Positions 31,197 to 42,654 are shown, numbered from the stretch's first letter. The stretch is DNA of 64,000 bases from Telopea speciosissima (GCF_018873765.1 NC_057916.1:14280001-14344000), one strand, 5' to 3'. Translations and numbers: made by a program. Notes: a model not told the origin generated them from the letters alone.

Positions 31197-33982
31197 AAGC
31201 TTTCCAAGGAGCTCGCTTCTCTCTCCCTCCTCGAAGAAAGTTTTCTGCACCAAAAATCCAGAATCAAGTGACTTGAGTTGGGAGATTCGAACACTGCCTT
31301 CTTCCATCGCTCCTTGCGAGCCAGGCTTAGTTCCAACTCTATCACCCAACTCATCTCTTCTGATGGAACCCCTATTTCCTCAGTCTCCGGGATCAAGGCC
31401 GAAGCTGCCTCCTTCTTCTCTTCTCTTTTCAATCCCTCTTCACAACCCCGTCTCCACCCTTCCCCCTAATCTCATCAACAAATTTGTTCCCCCTTCTCTA
31501 TCTGATTTCCTTCTGTCTATCCCCTCGGATGACGAAATCTCCAATGCCATTCTCTCCCATAAAGCCAACAAAGCCCCTGGTCCTGATGGCTTTAGTATAG
31601 GTTTCTTTCTCAGTTGCTGGGACTCGATCAAAGGAGAACTCTTCAAAGCCATCCGCAGTTTCTTCTTCAAACCCAGTCAACTTGCCCAGATCAATCAAAC
31701 TTTCCTTTGTCTCATTCCCAAGCTGGATGGAGCCTCCTCCTTGTCTAATTTCAGACCCATCTCATTGTGTAACCTCCTTTACAAGTTCATCGCAAAGATC
31801 CTTGCCAATAGGATCCAGCGAGTCATCCCTGATCTGGTCAACCCTAATCAATCCGCGTTCATCTCAGGCCGGAGCATTGCGGACAATATCATCATCTGCT
31901 CTGAGATTGTTCGTGGTTTTGATCGCAAATCCCATTCCCCTACTGCTCTCTTGAAGATTGATCTCCATAAAGCTTTTGATTCCATCCGATGGGACTTCAT
32001 CTGCAACGTGCTCACCCATATGGGCTTCCCTAGTGCTTTTGTGCGCTGGATTCATGCCTGCATCTCCTCCCCCTCCTACTCTGTTCTTGTCAATAGCTCT
32101 CCTGCCGGGTTTTTCAAGTCCTCGGTAGGCATTCGCCAAGGATGCCCCCTCTCCCCCTTCCTTTTTTCCCTCTCCCTTGAAGTCCTCTCTAGGAGCCTCC
32201 AATCCAAAACTAATCTCCATCTCATTTCCCCCATTCCCAAATGCAAGCACATCAACCTTACTCACCTGGCCTTCGTTGATGATCTGATGATTTTCTCCAA
32301 GGCCACCCCCTCCTCTATTGCTGCCATCATGGCCTCTCTCCGCCTTTTTGAGGACCTTTCTGGGCTCCGTATCAACCTCCTTAAATCCAAACTCTTCCTC
32401 GCTGGGATCCCCGAGTCTGATAGAGAAACCCTTCTCCGTCTCACTGGCTTCTCTCTCGGCTCCCTTCCTGTCAAATACCTTGGCCTGCCGCTCATACCCG
32501 CCAGGCTCTCCAGCCATCATTGCACCCCCATGCTTGATAATATCCACAAGCGCCTCCAGCTCTGGAAAGGCAGACTCTTATCCTATGCGGGTAGGCTTGA
32601 ATGTAACAGATCGGTCCTCCAATCTTCCTACATTTACTGGTGTGGCATCTTCGCCATCCCTAAAGCCACCATCAAAGCTATTGAGAGCCTCTTCTGTGCT
32701 TTCCTTTGGAAAGGGAAAGAAACCTCTAAATTCTTACATCCAATCAGCTGGAAATCCGTCTGTCTTCCCAAAGCAGAAGGAGGCCTAGACATTCGCCGCA
32801 TTTAGGACTCCAACATTGCCGGAATCCTCAAACTCATCTGGAAAATCTCATCCAAGCAAGATTCCATCTGGGTCCACTGGGTCTACTCCCATCTTCTTAA
32901 GAACGAGTCCATTTGGACTGCTCCTCTTCGCCTTGATGCGTTTTGGGTTTGGCGTAAGATCCTCCTTCTCCAGCCTCTTGCCCTTTCAGCCACCTCCACT
33001 GTTAATGGCTCCTCTACCTCTCTTTGGCTTGACCCTTGGCATCCCTTAGGCATCCTTTACAATGTCTTTGGCCCTAGAGCTGTCTACTCTTCTGGCATCC
33101 CCAAATCTGCCCCTGTCCCTCATCATATCGTTTGGTTCCTAGTCCCCTCCCTCTCCCCTTCCCTCTATCCTATCCCAAATTTGGCCTATCCTCCCCCCCA
33201 TTAACCTCCCCTCTCCTGCCATTAGGGACAAGGCAATTTGGCTCCCCTCCCCCTCTAGTCGCTTTACCACTAGATCATCTTGGAACCTTGTCCGTAACCC
33301 TTCCGCCCCCGTCCCCTAGCACAACCTAGCCTGGTTCAAAGACTCAATCCCTCGCCATAGCTTTACAGCCTAGAGATCGCTTCACCTTTGCCTTCTTACA
33401 CAAGCCTTTCTCCTGCACCGTCACATCCTTGTCCATCCCTCTTGTACCTTTTGCTGGAACGGTTTTGAGGACACTGCTCATCTCTTCTTTGCTAGCCCAT
33501 TTTCTTCTACCATCTGGAAAAAAGCCCTTTCTTCCATCTGGTACCGAAGCAAGAGACACCTTCCATTTGATCGAGAATGCATCTGGTTGACCAAAGCTTT
33601 TAAAGGCAGCACCATCTGTGACAGTATTGGCAAACTTGTTTTTGGCTCTGTTGTCCGTCACATTTGGATGGAGAGGAATCTTAGGAGATGGACTTCTAAA
33701 TCTAGATCTTTCGACTTGATTTGGAAAGACATCTCCTTTGAAGTTTCCTCTAAGATCAGCACTATCCCTCACTGTTCCTTCTTGGATACCCCAAGGAACA
33801 GGCACATTGTTGTTACCTGGGGTCTGGATAGCAGTTTGTTGCGGTCCCCTTCTAGTTTAAAGAGGACTTGACTCTTTTCTCTCCCCCCCCCCCCCTTTTC
33901 TCCTTGTACATTCCCCCCCCCCTTCTCTTTTCCTCCAGCCCCCTTATGGGGTTTGGTAATATATACTTACTCACCCAAAAAA
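31197..33982 (+). mobile_element. 5'-truncated LINE, plus strand
   Basis: AATAATGAGCAA occurs on both sides (31,185-31,196 and 33,983-33,994), a 12-base target duplication. Unit 1 has the empty site at 6215. The element begins inside the ORF2 linker, contains RT and the C-terminal zinc region, and ends GGGGTTTGGTAATATATA...CACCC plus an A-tail. This 3' end is shared with the minus-strand LINE at 34,262, so both are the same family. Confidence 0.9.
31278..33871 (+). pseudogene. LINE reverse transcriptase and C-terminal domain
   Basis: An N-terminal fragment (LGDSNTAFFHRSLRARLSSN) is in one frame. The main frame to 32,805 has KANKAPGPDGFSIGFFLSCW, SLSNFRPISLCNLLYKFIAK, KIDLHKAFDSIRWDFICNVL, GIRQGCPLSPFLFSLSLEVL and LTHLAFVDDLMIFSKA. 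FVDD is the catalytic pair motif. A TAG at 32,803 ends the frame at DIRRI where DSNIAGILKLIWK would continue. Later frames hold the zf-RVT part and end RRWTSKSRSFDLIWKDISFE. Confidence 0.88.
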
Positions 33983-34152
33983 AATAATGAGCAACCATAC
34001 ATGTTTAACTCCAAAAATGAGGTCCTTCATTATCATATTCTTGATTCATTATGTATTTTTCTGATGGAACTTTTTTCTTTCCATTCCTCTAAAGGTAAAA
34101 AAAAAATAATGTAGTGGACTGTGGTTAATACATTAGTTTACTTGCACAACAG

Positions 34153-34261
34153 AGAAGAGATTGAAAATCTAAAAATATGGGCTCAAATTTGTGTCCAGAA
34201 AATAGAAGAATTGGCCAAGGAGAGTACGACAATGCACCAGGTTTGAGATCCAATGTTTGCT
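34153..34261 (+). pseudogene. EFR3-like exon (IWAQICVQK), unit 2, cut by a LINE
   Basis: After acacaacag the exon reads REEIENLKIWAQICVQKIEE then LAKESTTMHQV, followed by an in-frame TGA where Leu is expected and then DPMFAY. This matches the KVWAQICxQKxxELAKESTTMRRVLDPMF block of plant EFR3-like proteins. At 34,262 the minus-strand LINE begins with its T-run, so the insertion is inside the exon. Confidence 0.88.
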
Positions 34262-34371
34262 TACTTTTTTTTTTTGGGTGAATAAATATATATTACCAAA
34301 CCCCAGGAGGGGGCAGGAAAAGAGGAAGGGATATACAAGGGAAAGAGGGTGGGGAGAAACAACAAGCCAAC

Positions 34372-36850
34372 CTACGTAGAGGTAGAAGGGAATAAACTAG
34401 ACAGATCAAGGTTGTTCCTAGGGGAGTCCCAGACCGCACGAAGACAGGTATGGCTGAGTTTGGAAGAGACTTCAAAGGAGATGGCTTTCCAAATCAGATC
34501 ATAAGATCGAGAGTTGGAAGTCCATCTCCTAAGGTTCTGCTTCATCCAAATGTGGTAAATAGTAGCTCCAAAAATCAGCTTTCTAATGGCGTCGTATATC
34601 GAGGACCCAGAGAAGGACTTAACCATCCAAAGCCATTCTCTCTCAAAGTGAAGCTGTCTCCTGTTGCGGGGCCAGATCGAGGAAAGGGCTTTTTTCCAGA
34701 TGGTAGAGGTAAAAGGGAAGCAAAGAAGAGGTGGGGGATGTCCTTAAGACCATTCCAACAAAGGGAGCAGGCAGAGGAAACATGGATGTGACGGTGTATC
34801 AGGAAGGCTTGGGTTGGAAGGCAAAGGCAAAGGGATCTCCAGGCTGTGATACTATGGCGAGGGATATAGCCTTTGAACCAAACTAGGTTGTTGTGCCAGG
34901 GGATGGTGGGGGCAGTGTCTCGAACAAAGTTCCAAGCCGAACTGGTGCTAAAGACTCCATTGGGGGAGGGCAGCCAAAGGGTTATGTTCGCATGTGGGGG
35001 GGGGGGGAAGGGGGAGGGGAGGGATTGTAGGCCAAATTCGAGAGACAATGGAGGGATTGAGGTGAGGGGGGGAACCAGGATCCAGAGGAAATGAGACAGG
35101 AGAGGGAGGCATTTTTAGGGAGACCAAAAGAGTAGATCACCCTGGGGCCAAGGACACAGTAGAGGACTCTAAGGGGGTACCAAGGGTCAAGCCAGAGGGA
35201 AGTAGAGGAGCCATTTACGATAGAGGAAGAGATGCCTCGAAGGGCAATGGGGCGAAGGGCAAGGATCTTGCGCCAGATCCAGGAGGAGTCAGAGGGGGTG
35301 GGAATAGTCCAGATGGAGTCAGACTTGAGAAGATGAGAGTAGACCCAATTGACCTAGATGGAATCATGACGGGAGGAGACTTTCCAGATCAGTTTAAGAA
35401 TGCCTATAGTGTTGGAGTCCCGGATACGTCGTATCCCAAGACCACCCTCGGATTTGGGAAGGCAAATAGACTTCCAGCTAACAGGATGGAGGAATCTTGA
35501 AGCGTCAATCCCTTTCCAAAGGAAAGCACATAATAGGCATTCCATGGCCTGGATGGTGCTTTGGGTAAGTCGAAAATCCCACTCCAGTAAATGTAGGAAG
35601 CTTGGAGGACAGAGCGGATACAAATAAGGCGGCCAGCGTAGGAAAGGAGCTTACTTTTCCAAAGCTGGAGGCGCTTGCGGTTGTTATCTAACATAGGAGC
35701 ACAGTGGTGATTGGAAAGCTTGGCCGGGATGAGAGGAAGACCAAGGTATTTAACCGGGAGGGAACCGATGGAGAATCCAGTCAGATGTAGAAGGGAGTCT
35801 CTATCAGAATCGGAAATACCAGAAAGGAAGATTTTGGATTTATTGAGATTAATGCGAAGGCCCAAGAGGGTCTCAAAAAGGTGGAGGGAATCCATGATAG
35901 CAAAGATGGAAGAGTGAGAGGCCTTGGAGAAGATCATCAGATCATCTACAAAAACCAGATGGGTAAGGTTGATGTGCTTACATTTAGGAATGGGAGAGAT
36001 GAGATGGAGATCAGTCTTGGATTGAAGACTCCGAGAGAGGACTTCCAGAGCGAGGGAGAACAGGAAGGGGGAAAGGTGGCAGCCTTGGCGAATGCCCACT
36101 TTAGAGTGGAAGAACCTGGCCGGAGAGCCATTGACTAGAGCGGAGAAGGAGGGGGAGGAAATGCAAGCATAAATGAACGAAGGCTGGGGGGAAGCCCATT
36201 TGAGAGAGCACTCCACAAATGAAGTCCCAACGAAGGGAGTCAAAAGCTTTGTGAAGATCAATTTTCAGAATGGCTGTCGGAGAGTGGGATTTGCAATCAA
36301 ATCCACGCACAATTTCAGAACAAAGGATAATGCTGTCCGCAATGCTTCTCCCAGAAATGAAGGCGGACTGGTTGGGGCTGACCAGGGAGGGGATCACAGC
36401 CTTAATTCTGTTGGCAAGGATTTTGGCAATGAACTTGTAGATGAGATTGCAGAGGGAGATAGGCCTAAAGTCGGAGAGAGAAGTGGCTCCATCTTTTTTA
36501 GGGATGAGGCAGATGAAGGTCTAGTTGACCTGAGCCAGCTGGCTGGGTTTGAAAAAGAAGCCGTGAATGGCTTTGAAGAGATCTCCTTTAATGGAATCCC
36601 ACCTGCTCAGGGAGAATCCCATACCGAACCCATCAGGGTCGGGAGCTTTGTTGGATTTGTGGGAGTGAATGGCCTTGGAGATCTCATCATGAGAGGGAAT
36701 GGCAATGAGGGAATCCGCAATCTGGGGAGCGATAAACTTGTTGATGAGGTCAGAAGGGAGAGGAGGGGAAAGGGGGGGGATTGAAAAGTTCGGAGAAGAA
36801 AGAGATGGAGGCAGATTTGATATCATGGACCGAGGTAAGGGGGGAGCCAT
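34372..36850 (-). pseudogene. LINE RT and zf-RVT domain, minus strand
   Basis: Minus-strand frames show IHSHKSNKAPDPDGFGMGFS (the usual APGPDGF now has Asp for Gly), SLVSPNQSAFISGRSIADSI, KIDLHKAFDSLRWDFICGVL, VGIRQGCHLSPFLFSLALEV and LTHLVFVDDLMIFSKA. The zinc region follows with FVRDTAPTIPWHNNLVWFKG and SACSLCWNGLKDIPHLFF, and RRWTSNSRSYDLIWKAISFE closes. At least four frame changes are needed. Identity with the 31-kb copy is visibly high. Confidence 0.87.
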
Positions 36851-37309
36851 CAGGGGAATGCAAGAGGGTGATGGAATTAGAGTTGAGTCTAGCTTTTAGG
36901 GACCTGTGAAAGTAAGCTGAGTTTGAGTCTCCCAGCTCTAACCACTTGATGTGAGACTTTTGGCGCAAGAAGCTTTCCTCCAGGGAGGAGAGAGAATGCA
37001 ACTCCTCCGAGAGGAGTTTCTCCTCAGAGGCAAGGTCAAAGTTGAGAGGATCAGAACGGAGTCTGGACTGAATAAAGGAAAGGTTGGATTTGGAGGAGGA
37101 AAGCATGGAATTGATGTTACCAAAGGTGGAGAGATTCCAGCTTTTGAGGGCAGCATTGGTGTTGCGGAGCTTTCTGGCCAGGGCAATGAGGGGGAGGGAG
37201 GGGGAGGAGACCAGAGTGCGCCAAGCCTTCAGAGCAGTGGGGAGGAAGAGATGGTGGGAGGTCCACATGTCAAAGAATTTGAAAGGCTTGGGACAGAAGG
37301 AGAATAGGG

Positions 37310-38104
37310 TTAGATAAGGATGTGACAAGGACAATGATCAGAGAGGCCCTGAAGGAGGAAGTTGGCAAGGGAGTGCAGGAAGGAGGTGAGCCAAGCTTCA
37401 TTAGAGAGGAAGTGGTCAAGCTTACAAGCGATGCGATCAAGTTCAACTCGACGGTTGTTCCAAGTAAGGAAAGAGCCAGTCCAGCGAAGGTCCTCGATGC
37501 CTAGATCTTCTAAGCACTCGTTGAAAGCAAGGACGGAGGAAGAGTCGATTGGTCTGCCTCCCAGTTTCTGATTTTGAGATCGCACCACATTGAAGTCACC
37601 ACCTAATCCCCTAGGAATGGAGTCCATGGAGGCCTTGAGGAGGGAAAAATCAGACCATAGAGAAAGACGGCCAGCAACTTGGTTGCAAGCATAGACAACC
37701 GTCAGGTGGAAAGTGGAATGGGAATTAGGAATGGAAAGGCTGAGATTGAGGAACTGGGAAGAGGAGTGGGAAAGGGAGATGTTGATTTTGGAGGGGTCCT
37801 AGAGGAACCAAATCCGACTGTTAGGGAAATGGTTGTAATTGGAGAGAAGGGACCAAGATGGGGCAATAGAGGCAGCAATGCGGGAGGCATTTTCTTGCAA
37901 AACACAGGTTTCCAAAAGGGTACAAAAAGAAGAATGGGTGGATTTTATGAGGGATCTAATGTCCTGATGCTTAGCTAGGGAGTTAAGACCCCTGACATTC
38001 CAAATGAAACCTGCAGACATGACAACTAGAGGGGGGCAATGACCGCACCAGAGGGGTGCTTCTGTAGCGAAGACGGTAGAAGACAATAGCAGGGCTGCGG
38101 ACAA
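37310..38104 (-). pseudogene. LINE endonuclease domain, minus strand
   Basis: The APE-like nuclease starts FIWNVRGLNSLAKHQDIRSL, with LLETCV supplying the catalytic Glu. The frame is broken near 37,800. It resumes in the middle with GGDFNVVRSQNQKLGGRPID and RWTGSFLTWNNRRVELDRIA, ending LSDHCPCHILI with the catalytic Asp-His. This domain nicks target DNA to start reverse transcription. Confidence 0.85.
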
Positions 38105-38114
38105 GAGGCCTGTG

Positions 38115-39290
38115 GGGGGGGGAGGGGGATCAAGGGGGGGTGAGGGGGGTCTAACGGTAAAGTCATGCGAGTCAAAGCGGAAGAGGGGGGTAGGTCAGAC
38201 TGAGGAGGGGAGACAAAGGGGAATGGCCGAGAGGGAGGGGGAAGAGATGGATTGGGTCAGGGAATGGGATGAGGGGTTGGGGAAATGCTCGTGGTAGAGA
38301 TGGGCTGGGGGTTGAAAGATGAGATTGTAAATAAAGAAGGACTGGGCTTGGGCTGGGAGGGAGTGGGTTAAGAGGGGGAGAATGGGTTGGGTCGTAATGC
38401 TGGGCCGGGGATTAAGAGAGGGCAGAGCCGAGATGTCATAGGCCTGGGGGGAAGGACCAGTAAGGTTGAAAGGGGAAAAGGGCTTAGATCTAAAGGGAGG
38501 GCACGTGGAGGCAAAGTCAAAGGCCAAGGGTAGGTAGCAGGGGGTAAAATAGGTAAAGTAGGGGGAAAAAGGGGGGTGATCAAAATTAGAAAAGTTTAAA
38601 GATGGCCTTACCAACAGAGAAAGGGGCGAAGCGAGAGAAAGGCAAGGGTTGTCCTTCATCAGGGCCTCGACAGAAGCAACCGCAGGAGAGTCTTGCTGGC
38701 CAGGAGATCTACTGAGCGTCACATCGAAGGTAGGTAAGGTAAAGGTGTTTCTTCCAAACTCAAAGGGTATGACAGTGAGCAGATGCAGAGATGTCATCGG
38801 ATCTGTGCCAGAGGGAGCTCCAATGGCATGGTTCGCTTCAACTGGTTAATCGAGGGAGGAGACATACCTAGGTATCAAGGAGGGGGGTGAAGGGGGTCCA
38901 ACAGACAAGGTCATGCGAGTCAAAGCGAAAGAGGGGGCAGGTCAGACTGAGGAGGGGGGATAAGGGGGGGAAATGGCCGAGAGGGAGGGGGAAGAGATGG
39001 ATCGGGTCAGGGAATGGCCTTACCGACGGAGAAAGGGGCGAAGCGAGAGAAAGGTAAGGGTTGTCCTTCGTCAGGGTCTCGACAAAAGCAACCGCAAGAG
39101 GATTTTACTAGCCAGGAGATCTGCTGAGCGTTACATCGGAGGTAGGTAAGGTAAAGGTGTTTCTTTCAAACTCAGAGGGAATGGCAATGAGCAGATGCAG
39201 AGATGTCATCGGATCCGTGCCAGAGGGAGCTCCAATGGCGTGGTTCGCTTCAACTGGTTCATCGAGGGAGGAGACATGCTCAGGTATCGA
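38115..39290 (-). repeat. Tandem duplication inside the LINE ORF1 linker
   Basis: The interval 38,120-38,270 is repeated at 38,876-39,022, and 38,640-38,870 is repeated at 39,050-39,290. The second unit lacks the roughly 370 bases found between them in the first. Copies are about 90 percent alike by eye. Confidence 0.75.
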
Positions 39291-39395
39291 GGAGGCAGTC
39301 ACGAAAGGAGTCTTTGTAGCAGGAGCCTAAGGGGCCTCGGTATCAGGAGTTGTCAGCTCCGTCGTGCAAGGAGGAGCACCAGCGATAACATGAAG

Positions 39396-40271
39396 TTATT
39401 CAGTGCTGATGGCGTCTTGGTGGCGACAACGGCGACGACTGCGATTTTGTCTCTTGGGCTCTCGTTCACGACTATCAGGTCTGGAAAATCCAAAAGAAGT
39501 CGAGGCAGAGAAGAGGGATAGTTCTCCAAGGGGAAAAGCAGGAGCAGGCATCTCCAAGGAAGTCGGTGCAGAGTTGTGGAAGATAGCTTCAAGGTGAGCT
39601 GCTTGGGATGGCGACTGCATGGTTGCTGTAGAAGGCGGTGAATCGTTGAGAGGATTCAGGTCAAAAGAAAGGGCTGTCGTGGCAAGGGACACCGAGGCAG
39701 AGCAATGGGTGATAGAATGGCCAAAGATTTTACACTGCTGACAGTGAGGGGGGATCCATTCATATTTCACCGGCTGTTCGAACCAGAATCCGTCTTCTTC
39801 CTTGATAGAGATGGACGATGGAGGAGGAGAATCAGCAGAGACGTCCATGCATAACCTGGCGAAGGAGAGGCGGTTCATTTTGAGGGTGCGAAGGTCAGTG
39901 CGTAGCGGTAGTCCAATTACAAAGCCTATACGGCCTAAGCATTCTTGGGTCCAGTAGTGCAGAGGCAGACCAGGAAGATTGATCCACAAGGGAATGGTAT
40001 TGAGGTCGACCTTGTGGAGAAGGAGATGGGGCTGCCATTGACGGAGGAAGATAGGTTTGGTTCCTACCATCCAAGGGGCTCCATCAAGGGCGCGAGACTT
40101 GGCTTCGTCAGAGAAGAACTTGAAGATGAACACTCCAGAGTCGAGAAGGTAAACGTCAAGCAAGCCAGCGACTTTCCATTGCTTAGTTAGAGAGGCTTTG
40201 AGTAGGTGGGTATCTGTAAATTGTAGGAAGGAAAGTTCCGTTTCATTGTTTCTGTTCTTGATGAGCCACAA
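39396..40271 (-). CDS. LINE ORF1 protein, DUF4283 with CCHC knuckle (minus)
   Basis: An open frame of about 290 codons begins MWLIKNRNNETELSFLQFTD. DUF4283 features include VAGLLDVYLLDSGVFIFKFF, LPLHYWTQECLGRIGFVIGL and MNRLSFARLCMDVSADSP. The knuckle CQQCKIFGHSITHC lies at about residues 174-187. The C-terminal region is Ser/Pro-rich. The true start may lie a little upstream, because the N-terminus looks short compared with the 502-codon ORF1 at 6497. It belongs to the LINE. Confidence 0.8.
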   Translation of the reverse strand: MWLIKNRNNETELSFLQFTDTHLLKASLTKQWKVAGLLDVYLLDSGVFIFKFFSDEAKSRALDGAPWMVGTKPIFLRQWQPHLLLHKVDLNTIPLWINLPGLPLHYWTQECLGRIGFVIGLPLRTDLRTLKMNRLSFARLCMDVSADSPPPSSISIKEEDGFWFEQPVKYEWIPPHCQQCKIFGHSITHCSASVSLATTALSFDLNPLNDSPPSTATMQSPSQAAHLEAIFHNSAPTSLEMPAPAFPLGELSLFSASTSFGFSRPDSREREPKRQNRSRRRCRHQDAISTE

Positions 40272-40290
40272 TTGTAGGAAGGAAAGGCGC

Positions 40291-40607
40291 TGCTGCGTCT
40301 TAGCCTTTCCCTTTTCCGGCCTATGGGATCCTCATTAGATGGTCATCGGAGTTTGCCAAGCACTCACTGGTGCTGGTATTGGACGGCGTCAGACCTTGAG
40401 GCCTCCACTGCAGATCCCATAACCTCCCTGTGGCAGTTAAGGTCTCCAAGAGAGGGGATTTGGAGCTGTTTTAATTGAAGGGAAAAATTGACATTTAAAT
40501 TTTATTCTTAATACCGTCCCCTTAGAGGTGCCGAGTGTATATTTTGAAAACACAGGGGGTCAAACTGTATTTAGGGCAAACCTCAGGGGTTGCCGCGTAA
40601 TGTACCG
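40291..40607. mobile_element. Right end of an inverted-repeat DNA transposon
   Basis: 40,520-40,607 is the reverse complement of 43,095-43,180: CCTCAGGGGTTGCCGCGTAA here against TTACACGGTGACCCCCTGAG there. The terminus is followed by TTTTTATTA (40,608-40,616). The part from 40,291 to 40,520 is not recognised and may be element interior. The terminal type (GGGTAAATTACAC...) and 9-base flank suggest a Mutator-like element. Confidence 0.65.
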
Positions 40608-41308
40608 TTTTTATTATTATTATTATTTTGTTATGATCCGAGTTTTCAACGTTATTCCTATCAGAAAAATTGTTGTTATCAGCCTGTTTCTCTTCTTCTT
40701 TAATAAACTCACTAGTACTTTAAAGCAACAGCTGATCCCTGGTTTACTCAGTATTCTTTTTCTTATTAAAAGAATTGTATGCCATATGTTTGCCTATTCT
40801 ATTAGGTCTCAATAGCATCTCTATGTGAAATGTTATTTTCCAATGCTCTCTATGAGCTCTGAAGCATGATGGAACTGTTCAATTATTTCTTTTTGATATT
40901 AATTCTATGTTATAGTTCTCTTTATGTATGTCTCATTTGACGACAAGTTAAGTGCAAATTGTTTTATATTTTCTCAATTGACGGGTTGAAACAGCTGCGT
41001 CTGAAAGGGAGCAGTTATTGCTTGTGAAAATCTCAGAGCTTGAAGCCAAGTAGATCATATTGTGAATCAAATAACTAGGTTGAACCTTCATATGTGCACG
41101 TTATCTCTTTCTGTTGGACTTCGTGTTTGCTTGGCCAAATGGACCAAGAATCTGAATTACAAACAAGACATAAAAATGATTCTGACCTCCTTTCACAAAA
41201 GAAAAAGGAATCTCTCTTTCCTGTTATATATGTACTTTCCTTTTCCTTTGATGTAGGATGATTAATCTAACTGATGAGGTAACTGAGGCAAGGTTGAAAC
41301 ATCTGCAG
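40608..41308 (+). pseudogene. Coiled-coil exons and flank, unit 3
   Basis: The stretch matches 3785-4450 and 22,505-23,174. Exons 40,985-41,049 and 41,257-41,308 read VETAASEREQLLLVKISELE then AK, and MINLTDEVTEARLKHLQ. The first exon has lost its acceptor (GACGG in place of GACAG) and its last base changed (CAA|gtag). No EFR3-like exon follows in this unit. Confidence 0.65.
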
Positions 41309-41828
41309 GTAATTGGCTGAGGAAGGTTCCTTCTGAGCTCTTCTAAATTGCAAGGTACTGCATGATTTTGTGGTAGAAACACTGACTTTCCCAGATAAAG
41401 TGTATTTTAAGTTGAAATAATTTGATTGAATACCCATTTTGCTATACTGATTCAGTCATAAACTTATAACTTGAGAAGGAGGGAGGGAGAAAAACTGACT
41501 TCCTCAGATAAAGTGCATTGCTGAACTTAATACCCATTTTTCTGTATTGGTTCATCAGTCATAAACAACATGAGAGAGAGAGTGAGAGATGGATGATGGT
41601 GTTTTCAATTGGAATTTGAACTGGGCAGGTGCAGAAGCTGAAGGTGAACTTTTATGGATTTAAGACTAGTACTGCTTTTCGGAGCTCAATGTTAGGAGAT
41701 GAAAAAAAAACTTAAGGGAGAAAGCGGACGTGGAAGAAGAAGAAGCCGTTGAGGAGGGGGAGGAGGAAGAAGCCTCGTCTTCAAATTTTGTACTGCTAAA
41801 ACCCTGGCTGGAAAAAAATCCTTAGAGT
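41309..41828 (+). other. Unit 3 intron remnants and junction
   Basis: 41,309-41,395 matches intron after the coil exon in unit 2 (27,900-27,990). The rest contains two similar segments (ACTGACTTTCCCAGATAAAGTG and ACTGACTTCCTCAGATAAAGTG) and GA-rich DNA. No gene is present. Confidence 0.45.
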
Positions 41829-42282
41829 CATGAGATGAACTCTGTTAAGATTATACTCGCCGCAATCTGCTCTCCTCTCCGAATTGTAGAAGACCAAACC
41901 CTTTTTCTACTTCCATCATCAATGTCACTTTAACCTCTTCTTCGAAGCTGAGGAGGCGGTTCTTCTCATCCATCAACGCAAGCCCTCCTCCTGCTCCCGA
42001 CACCAGGTTAACCCAACCACAGAAGAAGAAAGAAGTTCCACTCAATTTCGAAAACATCAGAACCAGGTAGAAGAAATTGATTCAGGAAAATAGGCCTGTC
42101 CTATGCATCTTCTTCTACTGCCAATCCCTCCCTTACTATAGCAGCCATCACAGTGGCTTCTTCTATGTTTAATTGCTTGCAATTTTATAATCTCTGTTCT
42201 TTTCTATGATGCAGAGTTCAAAGTTCTTGTTTCAGTCCTGAGGGAAATTACCTTGTCGCTACTTCTTGGGACAACTGGGTTT
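41829..42282 (+). pseudogene. Presequence-like and WD40 exons, unit 3
   Basis: 41,829-42,068 aligns with 1477-1726, but its third codon is a stop and several indels break the frame. The donor context is ACCAG|gtagaag. 42,215-42,282 repeats the RAE1-like exon as VQSSC...EGNYLVATSWDNWVF, with a stop (TGA) at the codon after Pro. It follows the coiled-coil exons of unit 3, which fixes the repeat order of the module. Confidence 0.55.
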
Positions 42283-42654
42283 TTTTTATCGCGGCCGCAA
42301 TTGAATTTCTTCCTTCTTCCTCTTTTCTTTCCCTTATTTTTTAGTCATTCTAATTTGTGCTATTTTGAAGTGCAGATCATAATCTACTCTGTTCGCATTT
42401 CCTTCTTCCTCTTTTCTCTCCTTTATCTTCATTGTGCTCCAAAAGCAAGCATATGAAGGACCGGTTCCGGACTCGTCTATGCCATCGTTGAAATCATCTA
42501 TGCTCTGCAGTTTCAGAAGCCCACTCCAGAGCTGCCAATAACAATCCACCTCTGCGGAGCCTTTTGTTCTCACAACACCTTTTTATTACCTAAAAACTCC
42601 TCCCATATGGGAGGCGCCTATACTACCATTGCCACCGCCAAGAACAATCCACCT

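Larger units (their letters stand above)
28183..34261 (+). pseudogene. EFR3/SRL2-like pseudogene, unit 2 (whole span)
   Basis: Seven exons in normal order cover the N-terminal third of an EFR3-like ARM/HEAT-repeat protein: KGAPNERK, IAKYL, ANFALSLL, ADGSY, VWFMADF, IVHATLDN and EEIENLKIWAQ. Damage includes a lost splice acceptor (first exon), a frameshift in the third, a 4-base insertion in the fourth, two extra A in the sixth, and an in-frame TGA in the seventh. A LINE insertion cuts off the rest. This is the best-ordered copy in the window, so it is the reference for reading unit 1 rearrangements. The family's membrane-scaffold role is known only from homologues. Confidence 0.82.
34262..40290 (-). 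mobile_element. Near full-length LINE, minus strand
   Basis: Reading on the minus strand, ORF1 starts near 40,271, followed by a linker with a tandem duplication, endonuclease, RT, the zinc region and a 3' end identical in type to 33,950-33,982 with an A-tail (T-run 34,265-34,276). About 6 kb is close to complete for a plant L1-type LINE. ORF2 contains several frameshifts and stops. The expected copy of the left flank (CCAATGTTTGCTTAC) was not found at the 5' end, so the right border is uncertain and may have been rearranged. Confidence 0.85.

Noticed and set aside
31864-32547. Minus-strand frame of 227 codons
   Set aside because: It is the antisense shadow of the LINE reverse transcriptase (plus strand, FVDD motif).
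36173-36784. Plus-strand frame of 203 codons
   Set aside because: It is antisense to the minus-strand LINE reverse transcriptase.
42253-42606. Possible aquaporin or membrane-protein frame ([12 protein letters not shown])
   Set aside because: It looked like a channel helix at first, but no family match could be supported and it is interrupted downstream.
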